A stretch of 8,351 nt of DNA. Origin: Candidatus Uhrbacteria bacterium (GTDB taxonomy: Bacteria; Patescibacteriota; Patescibacteriia; 2-12-FULL-60-25). The DNA lies in assembly GCA_023246415.1 (NCBI GenBank), contig JAHFIK010000025.1, positions 1 through 8,351 of the forward strand, given 5' to 3'. The position numbers and the translations under genes are program-made. The notes under the pieces are model-generated. The model was not told where the DNA came from. It saw only the letters and a program-made list of their open reading frames with translations, and did no database searches. Shown piece after piece: positions 1 to 6,329 of this stretch; within the stretch, counting starts at the first letter, position 1, and each line of letters begins with the position of its first letter.

Positions 1-2
1 TC

Positions 3-1355
3 TATCCATGGTATTTCATGTTCGTCGGACTGTGGTTGGCGACGATGTGGGGGGTTGCCCTGATCCGGCAGCGTCCGGCAGCGTTCTATGTGTTTCTGAC
101 GGTGGCATGTCTCGCCATCGGGCTCAGCGCAAATCGTCTCTCGCGATGGTTTTTGGATCCGGCTCGCGCAGGATTGATTGGGGTGTATGAACGGAGCGGG
201 ATTGTGTTTGCGCATGTTCCGTTTTTTGCAAACACGCTCATTGCCTCCGGTACATGGATTGTCCTCCTTTTTGTTCTCGCGTTCCTCTACGCTCCGCAGG
301 ATGAAATTCGGCGCCGACTCACGCGAGATGCATGGGCATGGATTGCATTAACGGTCCTTTGGTTCAATACGCCGTTTACGGGAATCCATCTCTACAGCGA
401 TCATTTTATCGCGACCACCGTGATCCTGACACTCTTCAGTCTTTCGACGGTCTGGAGGAGTGTGCGCGAAACGGTGTCACGCGATGTCCGTCCGCGTCTC
501 TCTGCTCTCATCCGTCGACTCCTTGTGGCGATGGCCCTTGGATCTTCTGTATTTGTTCTGTATATCGTCCAACAACCGATCCGCGGAAACCTCATAAAAT
601 TCGATTCCTATGCGGTTCACGTCATCCATTGGTTCGTGCTCTCGATTGCCGCTTGGTTCGCGGTCATTCGGGTGTATCGTCAACGCGCGCCACACGAGCG
701 TCGCGCGATGTTGGTGTTATGGATTGGATGCGCGGTGATTGGGGGGTGGGGGATGGTGTCGATGATCGCGCGGGATCACGGGAAGATGGCAGGCATTGAA
801 AAACGCATCCCGGCGATCACATGGATCCGATCAACGGTTTCCGCATCGCAAACGTTGTGCAGTGATCTTGAATCAGCCGCATTTTATGCAGGACATACCG
901 GACTTCGTGTGTATCCTGCTGAAGCCACGTTGTCATACGCGATTCCAAACGAAACGGTCTTTCAGGAGCTTGAGACGATTGCCGGGGCATATGACGTGGT
1001 TGGTTCAGGAAATTTGGATCTGTATCATTTCTATACGGATTTTTATCGGACCATTCCGTGCGCTGCCGCGAGCAAATATTCGCATAACGCATTCTGGGAT
1101 CGCACGCTTCGGCGGTTTGGAATAACGGACGCCTCCATTAACGAACTGATCGGATGTCGACAGGAGGTGATTGACGCGAACTGGTCACGGATTTCGAAGG
1201 CGATTGAACAGCATCAGATAAACGATGCCGCATTTCGCAACACCTGTCCGATGGTGATTATCCCGGATGAGCAAAAATCCTACTGGACGCTCCCGAGTGA
1301 TTATCGAGAAGTTTGGTTTGGAAATGGCGTTGGGGTCTGGAAGGCGACGAAGTAA
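3..1355 (+). CDS. Multi-pass membrane protein with soluble C-terminal domain, 5'-truncated
   Basis: The reading frame is open to the left edge with no stop, so the first ATG at 18 is probably internal and the true start lies outside the window. Numbering from that ATG, about eight hydrophobic segments are visible (roughly residues 1-16, 21-38, 62-91, 105-123, 128-146, 167-187, 199-219, 229-250). They are separated by short Arg-rich loops. About 195 mostly soluble residues follow, beginning near an ITWIRSTVSASQTLCSD stretch. A membrane bundle followed by a 'WIR...' soluble domain resembles the layout of GT-C glycosyltransferases and related hypothetical surface-glycan proteins; that is inference, since the N-terminal catalytic part is not visible. 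It ends in TAA, 92 bp before the C-methyltransferase, with no terminator between, so co-transcription is possible. No specific family is recognised; it could also be a flippase- or polymerase-like protein. Confidence 0.75.
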   Translation, partial: YPWYFMFVGLWLATMWGVALIRQRPAAFYVFLTVACLAIGLSANRLSRWFLDPARAGLIGVYERSGIVFAHVPFFANTLIASGTWIVLLFVLAFLYAPQDEIRRRLTRDAWAWIALTVLWFNTPFTGIHLYSDHFIATTVILTLFSLSTVWRSVRETVSRDVRPRLSALIRRLLVAMALGSSVFVLYIVQQPIRGNLIKFDSYAVHVIHWFVLSIAAWFAVIRVYRQRAPHERRAMLVLWIGCAVIGGWGMVSMIARDHGKMAGIEKRIPAITWIRSTVSASQTLCSDLESAAFYAGHTGLRVYPAEATLSYAIPNETVFQELETIAGAYDVVGSGNLDLYHFYTDFYRTIPCAAASKYSHNAFWDRTLRRFGITDASINELIGCRQEVIDANWSRISKAIEQHQINDAAFRNTCPMVIIPDEQKSYWTLPSDYREVWFGNGVGVWKATK

Positions 1356-1447
1356 TCGTTGCGGAACGCACCGTCGGAATCCAGATTCATGCACACTTGC
1401 GTGACCATCCGCCCTACGTTAAGCTCAGGCCGAACAAAAGCTCTTCT

Positions 1448-2713
1448 ATGTTGATTACCCGCCAAACGTGTCGCATCTGTGGATCCTCAGCGTTGTCGCC
1501 TGTGATTACGCTTGGCGATCAGGTTCTTGCCGGAAACTTCGGTTTTGTTGAGGATTTGGCTCCGGTGGTGCGCAAGATCCCGCTCGAACTTGTCCGATGC
1601 GACAAGGAACGGGATGAGAAGGCGTGCGGTTTGGTTCAGCTTCGTCACACGGTCCCTGGGGACCTCATGTACTCGTCCTACGGGTACCGATCAGGGATTA
1701 ATGCGACCATGCGGAATCACCTGACGGCATTGGCGCACGAACTCGAGGAACGCGTCGGGCTTTCAAGCGGCGATACGGTCATTGATATCGGGGCAAACGA
1801 TGGGACGCTGCTGTTTGCGTATCGAACGCCGGGGTTCCATGGGTTCGGATATGAACCGTCGATCGTTCAGCCGGATGCATTGCCTGCACACATTGAATTC
1901 GTCAAAGATTATTTTTCGGCGGCACCATTTCACAACCGTTACCCAAATCGCAAGGCGAAGATCATTACGAGCATCGCCATGTTCTATGATTTGGAAGATC
2001 CAAACGCATTTGTGGCGGATATCGCAAAGTTGCTCGATCGTGATGGTCTCTGGACGTTTGAGGTTGCCTACCTTCCAAAAACATTGGAGATGAACTCGTT
2101 TGACACAATTTGTCACGAACACCTTGAGTACTACTCGCTCTCATCAATTGATGCACTGCTTCAGCGCCATGGGTTGATGGTCGCTGATGTCGGGGAGAAT
2201 GATATTAATGGTGGAACGATTCGCATCTACGCCTGCCACAAGGGGAGTCGGTTTGCGGAGCGTGGAGAAGCGGCGCGGATGCGCGTGTACTCGATGCAGC
2301 GTCGCGAGTTCGATATGAAGATTGATACGCATGAGCCGTATGCGACCTTTGCGAATAATGTCGCACGCATTCGAACCGAGCTGCCGTCGTTGCTTCGAGA
2401 ACTTCGAGCGCAGGGGAAAAAGGTCTATGGGTATGGCGCATCGACAAAAGGAAACGTCATTCTTCAGTATTGCGGCATCGGGCCCGATCTCGTCACAGCG
2501 ATCGCGGATCGCAATCCCGCCAAATGGGGACAAAAGAGTCCTGGGATGGAGATTCCGATTATTTCAGAAGCGGATATGCGTGCCGCGCAACCGGATTATC
2601 TGCTCGTGTTGCCGTGGTTCTTCATGAAGGAATTTTTTGAACGGGAATCCGCACTCGTGTGGAACGGTGCAAAGTTTATCGTTCCGTTGCCGAATGTGAC
2701 GATGAAACCGTAG
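1448..2713 (+). CDS. Sugar C-methyltransferase (zinc-binding, NDP-hexose 3-C-methyltransferase type)
   Basis: Predicted 421-residue SAM-dependent methyltransferase with the three-part architecture of TylC3/TcaB9-type enzymes, which put a branch methyl on C3 of NDP-4-keto-6-deoxysugars. An N-terminal zinc knuckle is seen as C8/C11 (TCRICG) with C51 and C60. The central Rossmann domain has SAM motif I VIDIGANDGT (111-120). The family signature TICHEHLEYYSL (220-231) carries the Glu-His pair; the His is the proposed base in characterised relatives. The C-terminal domain has KKVYGYGASTKGNVILQYCG (324-343) and a later DRNPAKWGQKSPG motif. Length is normal for the family. The frame is open back into the preceding gene, but ATG 1448 is chosen because the conserved zinc domain begins right after it; no Shine-Dalgarno is visible. 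A dehydratase-like gene follows after a long inverted repeat. The exact substrate (GDP-, dTDP- or UDP-linked) cannot be read from sequence. Confidence 0.9.
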   Translation: MLITRQTCRICGSSALSPVITLGDQVLAGNFGFVEDLAPVVRKIPLELVRCDKERDEKACGLVQLRHTVPGDLMYSSYGYRSGINATMRNHLTALAHELEERVGLSSGDTVIDIGANDGTLLFAYRTPGFHGFGYEPSIVQPDALPAHIEFVKDYFSAAPFHNRYPNRKAKIITSIAMFYDLEDPNAFVADIAKLLDRDGLWTFEVAYLPKTLEMNSFDTICHEHLEYYSLSSIDALLQRHGLMVADVGENDINGGTIRIYACHKGSRFAERGEAARMRVYSMQRREFDMKIDTHEPYATFANNVARIRTELPSLLRELRAQGKKVYGYGASTKGNVILQYCGIGPDLVTAIADRNPAKWGQKSPGMEIPIISEADMRAAQPDYLLVLPWFFMKEFFERESALVWNGAKFIVPLPNVTMKP

Positions 2714-2760
2714 GTGATTTTGAGATAATGTTTGTTGGTTAGCGCTGGATTTTTTAGTCA

Positions 2761-2879
2761 CTTTCCCGAGGAGTCATCGACGAGGGATCCCTTTGAAAAG
2801 GCTCTCACCAGAGAAGTTGCGCCTTCTTTATCCAAATCTTGCTTCCAAGGGATCCCTCGTCGGGGACTCCTCGGGAAAG
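2761..2879. repeat. Long imperfect inverted repeat, 35-nt arms
   Basis: Arms 2761-2795 and 2845-2879 are reverse complements at 32 of 35 positions: 15 pairs, two adjacent mismatches, 16 pairs, then a mismatch near the loop. The 49-nt spacer is not strongly palindromic. Each arm contains the 10-nt palindrome AGGGATCCCT (2783-2792 and 2848-2857). The element fills most of the 212-bp gap between two plus-strand genes. It could be a REP/MITE-like repeat, or a transcript-end or RNA-stability structure. No U-tract follows it, so it is not a standard intrinsic terminator. Confidence 0.9.
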
Positions 2880-2911
2880 AGCGTGGAGAGCGGCGTCAAT
2901 TAAAAATGTGA

Positions 2912-2917
2912 TATCCT
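2912..2917 (+). promoter_or_regulatory. Possible extended -10 box for the dehydratase-like gene
   Basis: TGATATCCT contains TG-n-TATCCT, an extended -10 pattern, ending 8 nt before the ATG at 2926. Transcription would then start within a few bases of the start codon, giving a nearly leaderless mRNA, which agrees with the missing Shine-Dalgarno. No good -35 box is seen. This is weak, pattern-only evidence. Confidence 0.25.
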
Positions 2918-2925
2918 GATCCTCT

Positions 2926-3888
2926 ATGCAAAAACGAGCCTTGATCACCGGAGCCACCGGCCAGGATGGGACATACCTGGCCCGGTATTTGATTTCAAAG
3001 GGATACGAGATTTTTGGAATTGATGCACCCGGTCACGCGACTCGTGCGGACATGACGTTGGTTGAATTGGACCTTCGAGATCACGATCGACTTGCATCGT
3101 ACCTTAAAGACACTCAGCCGGATGAGTGCTACCACCTTGCTGCATTTCATCGGTCGTCCGCCGTTCGAACCGAGGGAAATCAGGCGACGGATGATGAGCG
3201 GGCGAGTATTGAAACAAATTTTGAGTCTGTGCAGACCATCCTGTCGACGCTGGCAATGGTGAAACCGTCCTGCCGCGTCTTTCTTGCCGGATCGTGCCAC
3301 ATGTTTGGGGATGCAACGGAATCGCCGCAGAGCGAGCGGACGCCGTTTGCACCGACGAATATCTACGGCATCACGAAAACGGCAGCAATGCATCTCGGTC
3401 GTCTGTATCGCCGCGAAAAAAAGATGCATGTGTGTACAGGGATCTTGTATAACCATGAATCGCCATTGCGCGGTCCGGATTTTGTGACGGCAAAGATCGC
3501 ACACGCCGCCGTTGAAATTTCGCGAGGCACCATGGAACGATTAACGCTTGGAAATCTCGATGCGCAGGTCGACTGGGGGTTTGCAGGAGATTATGTTGAG
3601 GCGATGCATGCCATGCTTCAAGCGGATGTTGCTGAGGATTTTGTGATCGGAAGCGGGGAGCTCCATCGTGTCAAAGATTTTGCTGAAATCGCATTTGCGC
3701 GCGTTGGATTGGATTGGGCGAAATATGTTAGCGAGGATGCCGGCGTGTATCGCCCAGTCAGTTCCGCGGTCTATCACGGGGATATTCGGGCAATCGGGGA
3801 GCGATTGGGATGGAAGCCAGGGACTTCATTTAAGACATTGGTTGAGATGATGGTGGATCGATATTTGAGCGGATCGTCTACCGTGTAG
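2926..3888 (+). CDS. GDP-mannose 4,6-dehydratase-like SDR enzyme
   Basis: Extended short-chain dehydrogenase of 320 residues, closest by eye to GDP-mannose 4,6-dehydratase (GDP-mannose to GDP-4-keto-6-deoxymannose, cytoplasmic). Seen: nucleotide-binding GATGQDG (9-15), PDECYHLAA (65-73), catalytic YGITK (Y147, K151), and the family hallmarks ILYNHESPLRG (173-183) and LGNLDAQVDWG (208-218) with DYVEAM. Odd points: the segment usually reading STSE reads GSCH (122-125), so the catalytic Thr is Ser and the catalytic Glu is His. The Arg-rich NADP/tetramer loop after strand 2 is replaced by a short D33-containing stretch, which hints at NAD use. The protein is also shorter than typical GMDs (about 345-370 residues). 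The enzyme may therefore be a divergent dehydratase clade or another GDP-sugar SDR, and no gmd symbol is given. ATG 2926 gives the canonical N-terminus; there is no Shine-Dalgarno. Its product would suit the preceding C-methyltransferase. Confidence 0.88.
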   Translation: MQKRALITGATGQDGTYLARYLISKGYEIFGIDAPGHATRADMTLVELDLRDHDRLASYLKDTQPDECYHLAAFHRSSAVRTEGNQATDDERASIETNFESVQTILSTLAMVKPSCRVFLAGSCHMFGDATESPQSERTPFAPTNIYGITKTAAMHLGRLYRREKKMHVCTGILYNHESPLRGPDFVTAKIAHAAVEISRGTMERLTLGNLDAQVDWGFAGDYVEAMHAMLQADVAEDFVIGSGELHRVKDFAEIAFARVGLDWAKYVSEDAGVYRPVSSAVYHGDIRAIGERLGWKPGTSFKTLVEMMVDRYLSGSSTV

Positions 3889-3917
3889 ATGATCTCATTG
3901 AGGCGTGGACTATGATT

Positions 3918-3966
3918 TGTCATTCCGCAAAGCGGAATCCCTTTCTAGAGAGGAAGTTGGAGTGAC
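3918..3966. repeat. Small REP-like palindrome
   Basis: A perfect hairpin, ATTCCGC (3922-3928), AAA loop, GCGGAAT (3932-3938), sits inside weaker outer arms GTCATTCC (3919-3926) and GGAGTGAC (3959-3966), which pair at seven of eight positions. Its first ten bases TGTCATTCCG match the start of the TGTCATYCYGAGCC arm consensus of the larger elements at 3995-4117 and 7398-7580, so it is probably a degenerate member of that family. It lies 30 bp after the dehydratase-like gene and could also help end or protect that transcript. Confidence 0.6.
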
Positions 3967-3994
3967 GCCGTTCATCGACGTGAGAAAAATTTCT

Positions 3995-4117
3995 CTATGT
4001 CATCCCGAGCCGTTTCTAGTTGAAAGCAGCAGGATGAGAACGAGGGATATCCGGATTTCGGATATCCCTCGTTCTCATCCTCTGGTCAGTGACTGGAAAT
4101 GGCTCGGGATGACATAG
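3995..4117. repeat. Nested long palindrome (outer 26-nt arms, inner 23-bp perfect hairpin)
   Basis: Outer arms 3995-4020 and 4092-4117 pair over all 26 positions, with only two differences, both G-T wobbles. They carry TGTCATCCCGAGCC at 3998-4011 and its complement at 4101-4114. Inside, 4031-4053 and 4059-4081 form a perfect 23-bp inverted repeat with a 5-nt loop; each inner arm holds the palindrome GGATATCC. An asymmetric internal loop of about 10 nt per side joins the two stems. It lies between convergent genes (dehydratase-like plus strand, Nudix minus strand). The 70-codon open frame across this element has no coding character and is not called. Confidence 0.93.
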
Positions 4118-4144
4118 GGTCATTTATTTTTAATTGATTAAAGC

Positions 4145-4189
4145 CGTAAATAAAATCGAGAGAGGTACCGGGTCATCGGTTCCTCTCTC
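4145..4189 (-). terminator. Intrinsic terminator of the Nudix-cupin gene
   Basis: GAGAGAGG-T-ACCG (4158-4170) pairs with CGGT-T-CCTCTCTC (4177-4189) around a 6-nt loop: 12 pairs with one T-T mismatch. Read on the minus strand it begins 29 nt after the Nudix-cupin stop and is followed by GATTTTATTTACG, a U-rich tail. The plus-strand side has no T-run, so it serves the minus strand only. Confidence 0.72.
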
Positions 4190-4218
4190 TTGAGATGTGG
4201 GTCCGCAGTCACTGCTCG

Positions 4219-5070
4219 TTATGAAGCGGTGACGTTAGACGCGTTTGGAGCGGTCTGCGCAAAGGAGACGAGACGGGTATTCGGGGCCAATTCGATCTGG
4301 CGCGTGTATCTCGCCGGAATCTTGATGACGTCACCGGGCCTCGCCTGATACTCAATCGGTTTGCCGAGATGCGTGCCATCTGCACTGATTTCGATGAGAC
4401 GGATGCTGGCTCCGCCTGCAATGACGCAGTACGTTTCATCCATCTCACTTTGCTCATCGATTCTGGAGATCGAATCACTGTCTGTGATTTCAAGCGTGCC
4501 AAATTCGACTTGGGCGGGCTGAGGGAAACAATGATCGTACACCGCGAGGACGGCGGGATGGATTTCTCCAGCGTTCGTGAGCGCGATGAGTTCGTCGCGA
4601 TCAAACGCGCGGAAACCAAGATCTGCATGATACTCCGTCGGTTCCAATCCAACGGCTGCCTGAGCAATTTCTTCCGACGTGATCTCCACGGTGAACGTGT
4701 ACCCAATCATGTGGCAGCCGATGGTCGTCGGCTCTTGGGCGCGGTCTTTCCAGATGTAGTCGATATCCGCGACCAGCGTGAGCCGATCTAGTGCGAGATC
4801 GACGCCCGTTTCTCGTTTGAAACAACGCGCGGCGGATTGTGGGTAGGACTCATGCGGGAACGTACCACCGCCGATGAACCACCAGGAGGCGTTCGGCATC
4901 GCCCGACGTCGGGCGAGGTAAATGACGCGTTTGGCGGAGTCGATCGGTAAAACGTCTGTACAGGCCGGGATGAATCGTTGAAGGGCTCTCCCATACTCTT
5001 CATCACTTAAGCGCACAGAAGGGATGGTGCTCCCGGGTTCGATGTAACTGCGTTGGAGGACAAGGCCCAT
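4219..5070 (-). CDS. Nudix (GDP-mannose hydrolase-like) - cupin fusion protein
   Basis: 283 residues in two domains. Residues ~20-182 are Nudix and resemble GDP-mannose mannosyl hydrolase (Gmm/WcaH: GDP-mannose to GDP plus mannose). The Nudix box runs G68-x5-E74-x7-R82 and then CFKRETGV, so two glutamates of the general REUxEExGU box are replaced while E87 is kept. GDP-mannose hydrolase deviates at the same two positions. H148 in EPTEYHADLGFRAF lines up, by recalled sequence, with that enzyme's catalytic His; the neighbouring Gln metal ligand would be Tyr147 here. Residues ~205-272 form a cupin (DETYCVIAGG, RPGDVIKIPA) without the usual metal-binding histidines. ATG 5070 is chosen because AAAGGAA lies 6 nt upstream; an in-frame extension to 5178 has no such site. 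It is divergent from wecB and convergent with the dehydratase-like gene. A role in GDP-sugar turnover or sensing is inferred; the cupin role is unknown. Confidence 0.87.
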   Translation of the reverse strand: MGLVLQRSYIEPGSTIPSVRLSDEEYGRALQRFIPACTDVLPIDSAKRVIYLARRRAMPNASWWFIGGGTFPHESYPQSAARCFKRETGVDLALDRLTLVADIDYIWKDRAQEPTTIGCHMIGYTFTVEITSEEIAQAAVGLEPTEYHADLGFRAFDRDELIALTNAGEIHPAVLAVYDHCFPQPAQVEFGTLEITDSDSISRIDEQSEMDETYCVIAGGASIRLIEISADGTHLGKPIEYQARPGDVIKIPARYTRQIELAPNTRLVSFAQTAPNASNVTAS

Positions 5071-5076
5071 GTTTTG

Positions 5077-5083
5077 TTCCTTT
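5077..5083 (-). promoter_or_regulatory. Shine-Dalgarno of the Nudix-cupin gene
   Basis: On the minus strand AAAGGAA is followed by CAAAAC and then ATG. This is the only clear ribosome binding site in the window, and it places the start at 5070 rather than at the longer in-frame start at 5178. Confidence 0.75.
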
Positions 5084-5234
5084 GCATCTATCAATGTACG
5101 TGCGATAAACGCAACGGTAAGGAACCACTGTCTAAGCGGATTGTCAATGGGTCGAATCCGTCCGCAGTATCGCTTCAACTTGTCAGTCTTTCTTGAATAA
5201 ACGCGTGTCTCATGGTAATCATACGTGGCATTTC
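5084..5234. promoter_or_regulatory. Divergent intergenic region, promoters for Nudix-cupin (-) and wecB (+)
   Basis: This stretch separates two divergent genes and should hold both promoters. On the minus strand a consensus TTGACA lies at 5142-5147 (read leftward), but the sequence 17 nt downstream is a poor -10; TACATT nearer the gene is another candidate -10. On the plus strand TTGTCA occurs at 5141-5146 and 5180-5185 without a convincing -10. The assignment rests on gene arrangement more than on motifs. No tRNA, small gene or long palindrome is seen here, unlike in the other gaps. Confidence 0.4.
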
Positions 5235-6323
5235 ATGCTCGCCATTGTCTTGGGAACTCGGCCAGAGCTGATCAAATGCGCCCCGATTATCATTGAGGCG
5301 CAGCGTCGTGGTATTCCAGTTGGGATCGTTCATACCGGGCAGCATTATTCACACGAATTAGATCGTGTCTTTTTTCAGGAATTGAAACTTCCGAAGTCGG
5401 TCGCGAATGTCCATGTCGGGTCACATCCTCCGGCACGCCAGGTTGGGTTCATGGTGCTTCGGCTTGCGGATGCACTCGCAGAGTTGAAACCAAAGGTCGT
5501 GCTCGTGCAGGGGGATACGAATTCCGTGCTCGCGGGCGCGCTCGCGGCATTCAAGTCGGGGATTCCGGTCGCACATCTTGAAGCGGGATTGCGAAGCGAT
5601 GATTGGGATATGCCGGAAGAAGCGAACCGCGTCCTCGCGGATCGAATTTCGAAATGGCTGTTCTGTCCAACGGAACTTCAACGAGAACGATTGCGACAAG
5701 AGGGGATCGCGCATGATGGCGTCCATGTCGTCGGGAATTCTATTGTTGATGCAGCGCTTCACTATGCAAAGGTGTCGTATGAAGTGAGTGATATCGCGGA
5801 GCGTCTTGGCGTCACCTCGCGAAAATACGCCGTGCTGACAATGCATCGTCAAAGTAATGTGGATGATTACATGCGTCTGCGTGGTATTTTGGAAACGATT
5901 AACGATGCGGCGGTACATCATGGCCTCTCGGTGGTATTCCCGATTCATCCGCGAACGAAAGCGGTGATGGATGCACACGGGATTCAGTGCGGAAGTGCAT
6001 TCATTCCGGTTGAGCCGCTCGGCTATCTTGATCTCATTCGGTTGCTGTCATCTGCAGACCTCGTGTTTACGGACTCAGGGGGCATTCAAGAAGAGGCCTG
6101 TATCCTTCGCGTCCCATCGATTACCCTTCGTCAGAATACTGAGCGACCGGAAACGCTCCATGTTGGCGCAAGCGCACTGCATCACGAGATTGATGTGGAA
6201 AAGCTCGTTGAAACGATGCGAATCCAAATGACCCGACCGCGCAATTGGGAAAATCCATTCGGAGATGGAAAGACCGCTTCACGCGTCCTCGACATCTTGG
6301 CCCCGCATCTGGCAAGCTCGTAA
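5235..6323 (+). CDS. wecB: UDP-N-acetylglucosamine 2-epimerase, non-hydrolysing
   Basis: 362 residues, normal length for the family, interconverting UDP-GlcNAc and UDP-ManNAc in the cytoplasm for surface glycans. Seen in order: GTRPELIKCAP (7-17), HTGQHY (33-38), VQGDTNS (91-97), HLEAGLRSDDWDMPEEANR (114-132), VVGNSIVDA (165-173), TMHRQSN (202-208), FPIHPRT (235-241), TDSGGIQEEA (279-288) and RQNTERPET (299-307). D94, E116, E129 and H204 sit where the catalytic Asp, two Glu and His of the E. coli enzyme fall. ATG 5235 is chosen because the family starts at this point; an in-frame TTG at 5193 would add 14 unusual residues. There is no Shine-Dalgarno. It is first in a tight operon, 6 bp before the MocA-type dehydrogenase. 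UDP-ManNAc (WecB) is favoured, but a WbpI-like epimerase for a diacetylated uronic acid substrate is possible. Confidence 0.93.
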   Translation: MLAIVLGTRPELIKCAPIIIEAQRRGIPVGIVHTGQHYSHELDRVFFQELKLPKSVANVHVGSHPPARQVGFMVLRLADALAELKPKVVLVQGDTNSVLAGALAAFKSGIPVAHLEAGLRSDDWDMPEEANRVLADRISKWLFCPTELQRERLRQEGIAHDGVHVVGNSIVDAALHYAKVSYEVSDIAERLGVTSRKYAVLTMHRQSNVDDYMRLRGILETINDAAVHHGLSVVFPIHPRTKAVMDAHGIQCGSAFIPVEPLGYLDLIRLLSSADLVFTDSGGIQEEACILRVPSITLRQNTERPETLHVGASALHHEIDVEKLVETMRIQMTRPRNWENPFGDGKTASRVLDILAPHLASS

Positions 6324-6329
6324 ACATCT

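Noticed and set aside
1313..1447. N-terminal extension of the C-methyltransferase overlapping the membrane protein gene
   Set aside because: The extra 45 residues are low in family resemblance; the conserved zinc domain starts right after the ATG at 1448.
2714..2760. Intrinsic terminator after the C-methyltransferase, from the TTTTTT run near 2750
   Set aside because: The only symmetric sequence before the T-run is the short AGCGCT, which cannot form a stem with a loop of useful size.
3905..4117. 70-codon plus-strand open frame after the dehydratase-like gene
   Set aside because: It runs straight through the two palindromic repeats, shows no domain or coding bias, and has no ribosome binding site. 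It is a chance frame in repeat DNA.
4219..5070. Catalytically dead Nudix domain because two box glutamates are missing
   Set aside because: The same two positions are changed in active GDP-mannose mannosyl hydrolases, and E87 and the candidate catalytic His148 are retained.
5071..5178. N-terminal extension of the Nudix-cupin protein to a start at 5178
   Set aside because: The strong AAAGGAA site is 6 nt before the internal ATG at 5070, and the extension would occupy the divergent promoter region.
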